In this document: in pieces, positions 8,310 to 16,694 of the stretch | How the letters are laid out: each line of letters starts with the position of its first letter | Position numbering within the stretch: position 1 is the first letter of the stretch | DNA from: Candidatus Competibacteraceae bacterium | Lineage (GTDB): Bacteria > Pseudomonadota > Gammaproteobacteria > Competibacterales > Competibacteraceae | Length of the DNA stretch: 64,000 nt | Direction of reading: 5' to 3' | NCBI GenBank assembly: GCA_016699715.1 | Contig: CP065007.1 | Coordinates: 1,674,001 to 1,738,000, forward strand | Notes under the pieces: model-generated | Databases searched by the model: none | The model's input: the letters and a program-made list of their open reading frames with translations, nothing else | What the model was told of the DNA's origin: nothing | Position numbers and translations under genes: made by a program

Positions 8310-9341
8310 TCAGGTACAGTAGATAACGGCATCCAGCTTCAGGTCATCGGCGTCGCGATCCAGCGGCTGGCTGGTCAGCCAGGTGGTCCAGCCCAACTGC
8401 GACCCCTCGCCCAATCGCAGCGGCGGGACTTCCTCCTTGCGGAGGATCAGATTGACATCCCACAGCAGTTCGTCGCCGGCGTAGTTGCGCACCCAGTCGA
8501 TCAAGCGCCGCAAACTGGCGCCGCCGGGTAAAAAGCGCTGAAATTCCGCCAAGCCCATCGGCCCCATGACAACCCGAAACTTGTGCTGGCAGTCCCACAC
8601 CCGCTCGCCGATCACCGCCGTCGTTCCCAACAGGCCGGTGGCCGGGGTTTCCCCCAACCGGCAGCGACTGGCCTCGGACAGCGGCAGCCAGTGCCCGACG
8701 AAGCTCTCGACCAGCACCGGCAGCTTGAAGAAATCCGCCAGGATCGCCTGCAAGCCCTCGGGGTTGCGGGTCTGGCCGACCAGGCGGCCGGCGTAATGAA
8801 ACTTGGCCAGATCCGGCACCGCATCCCGATTCCACAGCGACGGCATGCCCAAACCGCACAGGGCGCCGACATAGACATTGAAGCGATCGGTTTCCGGCCG
8901 GTCGAAGCTGACGGTCGGTTGGGTATCCGCCCAGGCCCGGTAGAACAGGCTGAGCATCCGATGATGGAAGACATCGGCGAACCAGGCGAAGGTCCGGTCG
9001 TCGAAATTGCGCGACCGGTCGCGCGCGTATTCGGTCAGATGCAGTGGCAACGGCCCTTGCGGGCCAAACAACCCCAGAAAATATTCGAACAGGCGCGGCG
9101 GCTTGCCGTCGCCACCCGGATCGAAGGCCGCCAGCGTGGCCGGCGCGAAAGCCATCGACGGCTCCTGCGCCAGACGCACGGGATCATCGCTCAGCCGGGT
9201 CGCCTTGCCCAGCCGAGGCTTATCGCGGTACAGGCATTCCAGCCGCCGCAGCGCCTGGAAGAAATGGAAGGTATACGGCTTGTGCTGTAGCGCCTCGAAC
9301 AGAGCTACAGCGTATGCCTGCGTCCGATCCGGGCTGGCCAT
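8310..9341 (-). CDS. tssG: T6SS baseplate subunit TssG (VasB/ImpH)
   Basis: This 343-residue protein is a wedge component of the T6SS baseplate that binds TssF and TssE. The family is recognisable from the N-terminal YTFHFFQALRRLEC segment, the central DRTFAWFADVFHHRMLSLFY and the C-terminal LPGGASLRRLIDWVRNYAGD. Its length is typical. The start overlaps the 3' end of tssF by 37 bp, which suggests translational coupling. The 150-bp gap to clpV contains three tandem copies of a 6-bp GGTCAG unit and no clear terminator. Confidence 0.95.
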   Translation of the reverse strand: MASPDRTQAYAVALFEALQHKPYTFHFFQALRRLECLYRDKPRLGKATRLSDDPVRLAQEPSMAFAPATLAAFDPGGDGKPPRLFEYFLGLFGPQGPLPLHLTEYARDRSRNFDDRTFAWFADVFHHRMLSLFYRAWADTQPTVSFDRPETDRFNVYVGALCGLGMPSLWNRDAVPDLAKFHYAGRLVGQTRNPEGLQAILADFFKLPVLVESFVGHWLPLSEASRCRLGETPATGLLGTTAVIGERVWDCQHKFRVVMGPMGLAEFQRFLPGGASLRRLIDWVRNYAGDELLWDVNLILRKEEVPPLRLGEGSQLGWTTWLTSQPLDRDADDLKLDAVIYCT

Positions 9342-11182
9342 CGAATGATCTCGCCCCGCTCGGTCGATCTAACGACCGTTTCGGTGAAGGAATTGATGGA
9401 AGCGTACTTGGCGAAAAACTGCTCCAGCACCGCGCCCAACAGCAGGATGCCCACCCCTTCAAAGGCGGCCTCATCCAGCGTCAAGGTCACTTCCAGGCCG
9501 CGGGCGAAGGCGATCGGACCGGGAATCGGCGCGCGCCGGGTCACCGGTGTGGCCCGCACCGAGCAGACTCCATCGACCTGCCGGCGGACGGTCATTTCCG
9601 CCAGGTTGCCATACAGCGCCAGCAACTCCCGCAGCGCCACGGCGCCCTGACGGGCGTCGGTATCGGCCAGCGACAGATAGTTCAGGGACAGATGACTGAT
9701 GAGCCGCCAAGCGGTGTCGCCGTGCGCGTGGGAAGGCCACGGCCGGGTGGGTCCGGCCAAACAGCGCACGGCGCCGACCGGCGCCCCGGAGGCCAGCGTG
9801 AAGTCGGTATCGCCCCGCCCGATCGGCATGAGCAGGGGCAAATCGCGGTTGGTGCACCAGGTGGTGACCGCCAGTTGCCGCAGGTTGCCGCGATACGGCG
9901 CCTCGTCGGCATCGACCAGCGACAGAAAAACTTCGCTGCCCACGTAACTCGAACGCGGCCCATCGCGCCGCTGCTGCCTGGACAATAGGCGCGGCAATCG
10001 GTGCTGGGTGTAGTAGGAACGCTGTTGGCGCTGGTCGATCCGATCGTAGCTGGCGTAGAACGGGAGAAATTCCTGTTCTTCGCCTTCGGAACCAATCCCG
10101 GTAACCTCGTTGATCTGGTAAACCTCGAAATCCATCGGCCGGGTGCGGTCTGGCACCAGGTGATGTTCGGCCACCTGATCGCTCAGGTGAATACGGTCGG
10201 CCCGCTTGGGAAACAAATTGATCGCGGGCGCGCAGAACAGGGCGAAATTTTCCGCCGCCACCACGTTTTCCAGCGCCCGATCGTCGCGGTTGAGCAGGAT
10301 CAATACTTCCAGCTCGCGATCCGCGCAGCGGCGCACCGCCGGCCCCAGGCCACCCAGTTCCACGAACAGATAGCGCTGCGGGAAGGAGAAGTACTCCTGC
10401 AACAGCCGGTAGCCCTGAAACGAGGGCGGTGTGCAGGGCAGCAGGGCCTGCTCATCCTCGAAGCCGAGCCGCCGGATTTCGTGCTTGGCCACGACTTCGT
10501 GCCAGGGTGCCGGCCGCTGGCCGGGCCGCGCCACCACCATCACCACGTTGGCCAGCAACTGCTCGTACAGCCGGGACGGCACGGCCTCGCTGCCGTGCAG
10601 GTAGAGTGGCAACTCGCTCAGTGCCAGCTTGTTGAAGGGCAGACCCGGCAGCGTCGTGCGCAGGCGCAACCGGATGCCGGCGCGGACCTTGGCCAGATCC
10701 GGCAGATCGAGCTGCGCCACTGGTTCCTTACCGGCGAAATATTGCGCCTCGGTCAGTTCCAGCGGCCATAGCGTCACGTCATGGGCGGTCCGGTACTCGC
10801 AGGGCGTTTGATCGCCCTTGCCGAGCTGGCTGTGCAATTGGCTGTCGCGAGGGATCACGAACCCCTGTTCGAGCGCGCCTTCGGTCGGGTCCGGCTGGAA
10901 GTGGGCCACCAGCATCGACGGCGTCGGCGCCAGATAGTGCGGGTAGACGATCTCCAGCAAGTGCTGGGTGAACCGCGGGAACTCGGCATCCATCTTGAGC
11001 TGCACCCGCCCCGCCAGGAAGCTGAAACCCTCCAGCAACCGCTCGACATAGGGATCGGCGCACTCGAACCCCTCCAACCCCAACCGCCCGGCGATCTTCG
11101 GGAACTCGCGGGCGAATTCCCCGCCCAGCTCGCGCAAGTGCTGGAGTTCCCGGTTGTAGTATTCGAGCAGACGGGGATCCAT
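9305..11182 (-). CDS. tssF: T6SS baseplate subunit TssF (VasA/ImpG)
   Basis: This 625-residue protein forms, with TssG, the baseplate wedge at the foot of the contractile tail. The N-terminus MDPRLLEYYNRELQHLRELG is characteristic of the family and fixes the start at ATG 11182; a longer reading to 11284 is out of family. The start overlaps the tssE stop codon as TGATG, and the 3' end overlaps tssG by 37 bp. Length and order match the HSI-I-type locus. Confidence 0.96.
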   Translation of the reverse strand: MDPRLLEYYNRELQHLRELGGEFAREFPKIAGRLGLEGFECADPYVERLLEGFSFLAGRVQLKMDAEFPRFTQHLLEIVYPHYLAPTPSMLVAHFQPDPTEGALEQGFVIPRDSQLHSQLGKGDQTPCEYRTAHDVTLWPLELTEAQYFAGKEPVAQLDLPDLAKVRAGIRLRLRTTLPGLPFNKLALSELPLYLHGSEAVPSRLYEQLLANVVMVVARPGQRPAPWHEVVAKHEIRRLGFEDEQALLPCTPPSFQGYRLLQEYFSFPQRYLFVELGGLGPAVRRCADRELEVLILLNRDDRALENVVAAENFALFCAPAINLFPKRADRIHLSDQVAEHHLVPDRTRPMDFEVYQINEVTGIGSEGEEQEFLPFYASYDRIDQRQQRSYYTQHRLPRLLSRQQRRDGPRSSYVGSEVFLSLVDADEAPYRGNLRQLAVTTWCTNRDLPLLMPIGRGDTDFTLASGAPVGAVRCLAGPTRPWPSHAHGDTAWRLISHLSLNYLSLADTDARQGAVALRELLALYGNLAEMTVRRQVDGVCSVRATPVTRRAPIPGPIAFARGLEVTLTLDEAAFEGVGILLLGAVLEQFFAKYASINSFTETVVRSTERGEIIRWPARIGRRHTL

Positions 11183-11697
11183 CAGTGCTCCCTCGTCCGA
11201 CTGGCTTCCTCGACCTTGACCTGACCGCTTTCCAGGTCGATCTCGGTTTTCCAGTATAATTGTATGGGCATGGGCTGCCCCCACAACTCCCCTTCGATCT
11301 CGAAGGTCAGGGCATTATGGCTCATGCGCTCCTCGGTAAACGACGCGCGCACCCGCAACGAATTGCGCAGGATGCGCGGTTCGAAATCCATGATCACCTG
11401 GCGCAGAATGAGCTCCAGCCCATCCACGTCCAAACTACGGGCCGTCACCCCAGCCAGCGGCGGCAAGCCAAAATTGAGGGTCGACCGGGCGGCGAAGGGA
11501 TAACGCTCGATTTCGCGGTCATCCGGCATCCGGCTGGTGTTGAACAGCCAAGCCAGATCGCGCAGCACGCACTCGCGCAAACGGTTCGTGGACAGCACTC
11601 GCTTGTCGCGCGATTCCTGCTGCTGGTACGGCTCGTCGTCGGTCAGGCGATCCAACAGCGAAGGTTGCAGCCGCTCCCTGGGCGTGAGTTCAGCCAT
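11182..11697 (-). CDS. tssE: T6SS baseplate subunit TssE (gp25-like)
   Basis: This 171-residue protein is related to phage T4 gp25, which starts sheath polymerisation on the baseplate. Family features are the N-terminal LTPRERLQPSLLDRL, the central LRECVLRDLAWLFNT and the C-terminal gp25 strand region. It overlaps tagJ by 8 bp upstream and shares a base with the tssF start. It has the family's usual length. Confidence 0.95.
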   Translation of the reverse strand: MAELTPRERLQPSLLDRLTDDEPYQQQESRDKRVLSTNRLRECVLRDLAWLFNTSRMPDDREIERYPFAARSTLNFGLPPLAGVTARSLDVDGLELILRQVIMDFEPRILRNSLRVRASFTEERMSHNALTFEIEGELWGQPMPIQLYWKTEIDLESGQVKVEEASRTREH

Positions 11698-12517
11698 CGC
11701 CGGAATCTGTCTCTTGCGGTGGGGCTTCCGGGGTGTTCAGATCGATCCGCCGAATATCGAGCAGCGAATATTCGTTTTGATCGGTGGCCAACAGGCGCTG
11801 TCCGATGCCCAGATAGATCCCGCTCTCCTGCTCCAGCCACTCGGTCTTGCGGCCCAGTTGCAGCTGTGGATCGGCGCTGGCCTGCGAGCCGGGATAGCGT
11901 GACGGAATCAGGCCCACGGCTTCGCCGCCGTTGGCCCAGGTGAAACCGGCGGGCATCCAGACATAGTCGCGCAGGTCGCTGGGCTGTTCGAGCGCGAGCG
12001 TGCGGATCCGCTGCCAGGGGATCCAGTAGTAGCGGCCGTTGATTACGGCCTCCAGCATCGGCCCCAGCCGCGGGTCGGCGTCGGCGAGCCACTCGAACGG
12101 CTGGCCATCCAGGGTTCCCGAGGTCGCCGCCGCGCCCTCAAATGCCTGGTCGCGCGCCACTTGGGCCTGGGCATGATGGCCGCCGGCGGTCAACTGCAAC
12201 GCCTCCAACAACAACGCCATCCAGGGTTCGGGATCGCCGAAAATCAGCGGCGAACGACGACCGGCGAACACCTCGGCGCGCAATAATTCGCAGCGGATGG
12301 CTTCGCGGTAAGTCTGCACCATCGGCAGGGATTCGGGGTCCATCTCCTCCAGTACGTTCAACTGGTTCGACGCCCGCTCCCATTGCCCCAGCACCGCCAG
12401 CAACTGAAACAGGAAGATACGGTATTTGGCGTTGGCGGGCTCTTTGCGCACCTGCGCCTGCAACTCGGCCAGGGCGTCCTGCAAACGGCCTTCGCGTACA
12501 CTTTGCTCGGCTTGCAT
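11690..12517 (-). CDS. tagJ: T6SS accessory protein TagJ (ImpE/SciE family)
   Basis: This protein of about 275 residues belongs to the ImpE family, with N-terminal TPR-like helices (REGRLQDALAELQAQVRKEP) and a C-terminal domain. In P. aeruginosa, TagJ1 binds the sheath protein TssB1 and influences ClpV recruitment. Its presence, and its position between hcp and tssE, places this locus with HSI-I-like systems. The start is uncertain. I use ATG 12517 (MQAEQSVREG) from family alignment; an ATG at 12526 and a GTG at 12553 are in frame upstream and none has a strong ribosome site. Confidence 0.9.
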   Translation of the reverse strand: MQAEQSVREGRLQDALAELQAQVRKEPANAKYRIFLFQLLAVLGQWERASNQLNVLEEMDPESLPMVQTYREAIRCELLRAEVFAGRRSPLIFGDPEPWMALLLEALQLTAGGHHAQAQVARDQAFEGAAATSGTLDGQPFEWLADADPRLGPMLEAVINGRYYWIPWQRIRTLALEQPSDLRDYVWMPAGFTWANGGEAVGLIPSRYPGSQASADPQLQLGRKTEWLEQESGIYLGIGQRLLATDQNEYSLLDIRRIDLNTPEAPPQETDSGDG

Positions 12518-12627
12518 AAACGGCATATCCCACTGGTTGGGAATGAAAAACACCGCGCACCCGGACCGAACAAGCGTCCGAATGCGCGGAATCCGCGTCT
12601 GGGCCCCGGACCGAACGCGCCTTGTCG

Positions 12628-13116
12628 TCAGACCTTCTTGTTGGTCTTGACATCCCAGCCGGCCTTGCCGGCCGACTTGGTCGCGCCCTTCTCATCCTGG
12701 GTGAAGTATTCCTGAGTCAAGTTGGTGAAGTTCAACGACAGGCTCTCGACCGGCAGGCCGGCGCCGTCGCTGCCACCAGTCTGATAACTGCTGACCAGCA
12801 CGTCCTTGAACTTGAACTCCAGGAACTTCTTCTGCCCACCGTCCTTGCCGGTCGGCTTGCGCATCACCAGGGTAGCCTCGGGGTAGTGGTGGCCCGAGCA
12901 GCACGACAGCAGCAGTTCGGGCGAAGCGGCGCAGAAGTGCATGGTGTAGCTGAAGTCCTGCAAACTGACCTTGCTGGCGCCCAGGCCGACGCCGTGCCCG
13001 GCGGTGCCCATCTGGCTGGCGCCCCAGCTCCAGCTCAACACCTCGATCCATTCCTTGAATTCGTGATCCTTGCATTCGCCCTTCACGTCGCCAATTTTCA
13101 AAAATGCATCAGCCAT
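12628..13116 (-). CDS. hcp: T6SS inner tube protein Hcp (TssD)
   Basis: Hcp hexamers stack into the tube propelled by sheath contraction and can carry small effectors in their lumen. This 162-residue protein shows the family's start MADAFLKIGDVKGEC, the EVLSWSWGASQ segment and C-terminal LNFTNLTQEY. It stands 252 bp downstream of tssC, with a sigma-54-type promoter in that gap, so it can be transcribed separately from tssABC at the high level the tube requires. Confidence 0.96.
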   Translation of the reverse strand: MADAFLKIGDVKGECKDHEFKEWIEVLSWSWGASQMGTAGHGVGLGASKVSLQDFSYTMHFCAASPELLLSCCSGHHYPEATLVMRKPTGKDGGQKKFLEFKFKDVLVSSYQTGGSDGAGLPVESLSLNFTNLTQEYFTQDEKGATKSAGKAGWDVKTNKKV

Positions 13117-13241
13117 GGTCGTATCCTCTCGATGTGGGTATGGAAACTGCCGGCGGGTTACCCCGCCCCTGCGAGCAACGGCGCCTTTCCCGCCCGGCCT
13201 TGGGCGTAAAAGACTGGAAGTTCCGTCGTCGATCTAGATAA

Positions 13242-13257
13242 TGCACCTTGTGTGCCA
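13242..13257 (-). promoter_or_regulatory. Sigma-54 (RpoN) promoter upstream of hcp
   Basis: On the minus strand the 16 bases TGGCACACAAGGTGCA match the -24/-12 consensus TGGCACG-N4-TTGCW, with the GG and GC dinucleotides at the required spacing and one mismatch in the -12 element. Transcription would start about 115 bp upstream of the hcp ATG. Sigma-54 control of hcp is established in other T6SS loci such as Vibrio cholerae with VasH. No enhancer-binding activator gene is present in this window. Confidence 0.7.
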
Positions 13258-13368
13258 AAATACAAGCCACTGTTTCTAAGCAACTTGTTTCCATTTTCTT
13301 CCTGCGAACGGATCAGAACGAGCCCTTGGAGTCCATTCTGACCCGTCCAGATTTCAAGCTTTTTCGAC

Positions 13369-14871
13369 CTAAGCTCCCTTGATCGAAGGCAGTTTGGAGA
13401 CCAGGCGTAGCGACACGGTCAACCCTTCCAACTGATAGTGGGGGCGCAGGAAGAACTTTGAAGTGTAGTAGCCTGGATTGCCTTCCACCTCCTCCACCAC
13501 CACCTCGGCGGCGGCCAAGGGTTTCATGGCCTTGGTCTCGTCGCTGGAAATGGCGGGATTGCCGTCCACATAGTTGTAAATCCATTCCTGCAACCAGAGT
13601 TGCAACTGATCGCGTTCCTTGAACGAGCCGATCTTGTCGCGCACCATGCATTTCAGGTAGTGGGCGAAGCGGCAGGTCGCGAACAGATAGGGCAAGCGGG
13701 CCGACAGATTGGCGTTGGCGGTGGCGTCCGGATCATCGTACTCGGCCGGCTTTTGCAGCGACTGGGCACCGATAAAAGCCGCGAAGTCACTGTTCTTCTT
13801 GTGGATCAGCGGCATGAATCCGTTCTTGGCCAACTCCGCCTCGCGCCGGTCGCTGATGGCGATTTCGGTGGGACACTTCATGTCCACGCCACCGTCATCC
13901 GTCGGGAAGGTATGGGTCGGCAGATTCTCCACCGCGCCGCCGGATTCGATGCCGCGAATCCGGGTACACCAGCCATACATCTTGAACGCCCGGGTAATGT
14001 TGGTGGCCATCGCATAGGCCGAATTGGCCCAGGTATATTTGTTGTGGTCGGCGCCTTCCACGTCTTCCTCGAAATCGAACTCCTCGACTGGATCGGACTT
14101 GGCCCCGTAGGGCTGGCGCGCCAGAAATCGCGGCATGGCCAAGCCAATGTAACGGGAATCCTCCGATTCGCGCAGCGACCGCCAAGCAGCATATTCCGGA
14201 GTCTGGAAGATCTTGGTGAGATCGCGCGGATTGCTCAATTCCTGCCAGGAATCCATCTGCATGGCCGTGGGCGCGGCGGCGGCGATGAACGGCGTGTGAG
14301 AAGCAGCGGCGATCTGCGACATTCCCCGCAACAATTCGACATCCGGTGGGCTATGGTCGAAGTAGTAGTCACCCACCAGGCAACCGAACGGTTCGCCGCC
14401 GAACTGGCCGTACTCTTCTTCGTAGACTTTCTTGAACAGCGGGCTTTGGTCCCAGGCAACCCCTTTGAATTTTTTAAGATTTTTTGCCAACTCCTTCTTA
14501 GAGATGTTCATCACCCGAATCTTCAACATCTCGTCGGTTTCGGTATTGTTAACCAGGTAGCTCAATCCGCGCCAAGCGCCCTCCAGTTGCTGGAACTCCG
14601 AATGGTGCATGATCAGATTGATCTGTTCGCTCAGCTTGCGGTCGATGGCGGCGATCATCGACTCGATGGACTTGAGCACGTCCCTGGAAATCAGCGTCGT
14701 ATGCTGCAAGGCTTGCTCGGCCAAGGTGTGGACGGCATTCTCGACCGCCTGCTTGGCCTGATCGGATTTAGGCTTGAATTCCCGCTGCAACAGCGAGCCA
14801 AACTCGCTGGCTTCCACCGTTTCGGTTTGGGCTTCGGGCTGGGCCTGGGCGTTCGTGTCGGTTTCGGCCAT
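13369..14871 (-). CDS. tssC: T6SS sheath large subunit TssC (VipB)
   Basis: This 500-residue protein forms the contractile sheath with TssB. Family hallmarks are the EFQQLEGAWRGLSYLVNNTET segment (split here by family variation), the LLVGDYYF-type LVGDYYFDHSPPDVELL region and the C-terminal RPHYQLEGLTVSLRLVSKLP. It follows tssB after 6 bp. Length matches the family. The C-terminal region contains the helices that ClpV engages only when the sheath is contracted. Confidence 0.96.
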   Translation of the reverse strand: MAETDTNAQAQPEAQTETVEASEFGSLLQREFKPKSDQAKQAVENAVHTLAEQALQHTTLISRDVLKSIESMIAAIDRKLSEQINLIMHHSEFQQLEGAWRGLSYLVNNTETDEMLKIRVMNISKKELAKNLKKFKGVAWDQSPLFKKVYEEEYGQFGGEPFGCLVGDYYFDHSPPDVELLRGMSQIAAASHTPFIAAAAPTAMQMDSWQELSNPRDLTKIFQTPEYAAWRSLRESEDSRYIGLAMPRFLARQPYGAKSDPVEEFDFEEDVEGADHNKYTWANSAYAMATNITRAFKMYGWCTRIRGIESGGAVENLPTHTFPTDDGGVDMKCPTEIAISDRREAELAKNGFMPLIHKKNSDFAAFIGAQSLQKPAEYDDPDATANANLSARLPYLFATCRFAHYLKCMVRDKIGSFKERDQLQLWLQEWIYNYVDGNPAISSDETKAMKPLAAAEVVVEEVEGNPGYYTSKFFLRPHYQLEGLTVSLRLVSKLPSIKGA

Positions 14872-14877
14872 GGTTCA

Positions 14878-15396
14878 TCACTCCTCGGCGGCGGGCGCTT
14901 CGCCCTCGGGTTTGGGCGCGGACGCCAGAGCTTGCAACAGAGTCGGATCGTTCAGCACCTTGGCGATCAGATCCTCGGCGCCGGTCTTGCCGTCCATATA
15001 GGTCATCAGATTGGTGAGTTGCTCGCGCGCCTGCAGCAACTGATTCAAGGCATCGACCTTGCGGGCCACGGCGGCCGGAGAGAAATCGTCCATGCTCTCG
15101 AAGGTCAGATCCACGCTCAACTCGCCTTCGCCGGTAAGCGAGTTGGGAACCCGAAACGCCGCGCGCGGCTTCATGGCTTTCATGCGGCTATCGAAATTAT
15201 CCACGTCGACTTCGAGGAACTTGCGCTCGGCCACTGGCGCCAGCGGATCGACCGGCTTTCCGGACAGGTCGGCCATCACGCCCATTACGAACGGCAGTTG
15301 TACCTTCTTCTGCGAGCCATACACCTCAACGTCGTACTCGATCTGTACGCGCGGCGCCCGGTTACGGGCGATAAATTTCTGGCTGCTCATCGCCAT
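14878..15396 (-). CDS. tssB: T6SS sheath small subunit TssB (VipA)
   Basis: This 172-residue protein is the partner of TssC in the sheath. It starts MAMSSQKFIARNRAPRVQIE and contains LPFVMGVMADLSGK, a signature of the family. AGAGAGG stands about 9 bp before ATG 15396; M3 is an alternative start. The C-terminal tail is rich in Ala, Pro and Glu. It lies between tssA and tssC in the standard order. Confidence 0.96.
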   Translation of the reverse strand: MAMSSQKFIARNRAPRVQIEYDVEVYGSQKKVQLPFVMGVMADLSGKPVDPLAPVAERKFLEVDVDNFDSRMKAMKPRAAFRVPNSLTGEGELSVDLTFESMDDFSPAAVARKVDALNQLLQAREQLTNLMTYMDGKTGAEDLIAKVLNDPTLLQALASAPKPEGEAPAAEE

Positions 15397-15464
15397 CGGA
15401 AAATTACCTCTCTGGAATTCGGAAGCGTGTGGTCTGTTACCTTACCCAGCGGCGATCCGGCCCG

Positions 15465-16532
15465 TTAGCCGTATTCGCTGGAACTCTCGTTCTGCAGGCC
15501 GAAAATCAGGTTAGCCTGTTCGGTCCCTCCCGGTGCAAGATCAAGCATGATCTCCATAAAGTCCTTGGTGACTAAATTCTTAGCACGTTTTAGTAAAAAC
15601 GGTACGGGGCTGGAGGGTTCATGGCGAGAGAAATAGTCGCAAATCTTATCCAACATGCGAATCACGTCTTCGCGGCTGGCGATATCGCCCACCACCAAGC
15701 GCTGTCCCGCCACCGCGGCGCCAAACGCCGCTCCTTCCTCCGACTCGGCCTGCCCCTCGGCTTCGCCGGTCGAACTCACTCCGCGCCGCTGCAGTTGCTC
15801 CGTCAATACCTGCCGGACCTCCTTCAGAACCCCGGTCAGATCGCTCATGTCCGGCGCCTGGGTCACCCCCACCTGATCGGTCAGCGTCGCTTCGATGCGC
15901 CCGACCCGGTCGAAGGCATCGGCGACCGCTTCGGTGGTGAGCTGCAACACCTCCAGATCGGCATCCTGGAACGCGGCGTCGAGCCGGCTCTGGGTCGGCA
16001 GCTCCTCGTCGTCGCCCGCCACCGGCGTCAGCGCGCCCGTGGCGACCTGGACGTCGCGCAGACTGAACCGCCCCAGGGTGCGGGAACTGACCAGCGGCGT
16101 CTCCCGCAGGTCGCGCAGGGTGGTTTCCGAATCGCACAGCGCCACGATCGTGTTGATCCGCAGGGTCGGATCGTTGTCGTCGTCCGGGTCGAGCAGCGGA
16201 TAAACGCCATCCCAGTAGCGCTCGATCAGACCCTCCACCAGGGCCAAGCCCTCGGCAAAACCCGGAAAGCCATCGCTCTGCAACAAAGCTCGGGCCAGGT
16301 AGACCGCCACCCGCAGATCCCGGGTACGCTCCAGCAGGGTCAGGGCGGCTTTCTTGACGCCGCGCCAGTCGGGCGGCTCGGCCGGAATAATCGTGTCGCC
16401 GTACTGACGCTCGGGCGTTTCCTGCGCCAGTTTTTCCATCTCGGCGAATAAGGGGTCGTATTCAAGATCCTCGCCGCATGGTGTATCGGCGGCGATATCG
16501 CTCAGCAATGTTTCGATTTCGATCACACTCAT
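15465..16532 (-). CDS. tssA: T6SS cap/baseplate protein TssA (ImpA N-terminal domain)
   Basis: This 355-residue protein opens the leftward arm. Its ImpA_N domain (residues 1-130) includes DTPCGEDLEYDPLFAEMEKL and the conserved PPDWRGVKKAAL. The short C-terminus resembles the TssA1 class, which stays at the baseplate, rather than the long distal-cap class. It is transcribed divergently from tagH; the shared intergenic region holds the likely promoters for both arms. Confidence 0.95.
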   Translation of the reverse strand: MSVIEIETLLSDIAADTPCGEDLEYDPLFAEMEKLAQETPERQYGDTIIPAEPPDWRGVKKAALTLLERTRDLRVAVYLARALLQSDGFPGFAEGLALVEGLIERYWDGVYPLLDPDDDNDPTLRINTIVALCDSETTLRDLRETPLVSSRTLGRFSLRDVQVATGALTPVAGDDEELPTQSRLDAAFQDADLEVLQLTTEAVADAFDRVGRIEATLTDQVGVTQAPDMSDLTGVLKEVRQVLTEQLQRRGVSSTGEAEGQAESEEGAAFGAAVAGQRLVVGDIASREDVIRMLDKICDYFSRHEPSSPVPFLLKRAKNLVTKDFMEIMLDLAPGGTEQANLIFGLQNESSSEYG

Positions 16533-16580
16533 CGGTCGTGCGCCTCTTCATCGATTGTCGATTTTCAAGTATAGCCCTGC

Positions 16581-16608
16581 TTGGCGCGATTACCCTGGGC
16601 GGTATAGA
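16581..16608 (+). promoter_or_regulatory. Possible sigma-70 promoter for the tagH arm
   Basis: TTGGCG (16581-16586) and TATAGA (16603-16608) are separated by 16 bp in the tssA-tagH divergent region. The boxes match the consensus only partly. They are the best candidate I can see for transcription of the rightward T6SS arm. Confidence 0.35.
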
Positions 16609-16694
16609 CTGAAATCTAATGAACTTATGCGATTGGTTTGATGAACTCCGCCCAAATGACCTCAGCGGACCTCCCTGCCAACGGAAATTGCGTT

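Noticed and set aside
13600..15468. 622-codon plus-strand open frame opposite tssC and tssB
   Set aside because: Same type of shadow; the two sheath genes cover it fully.
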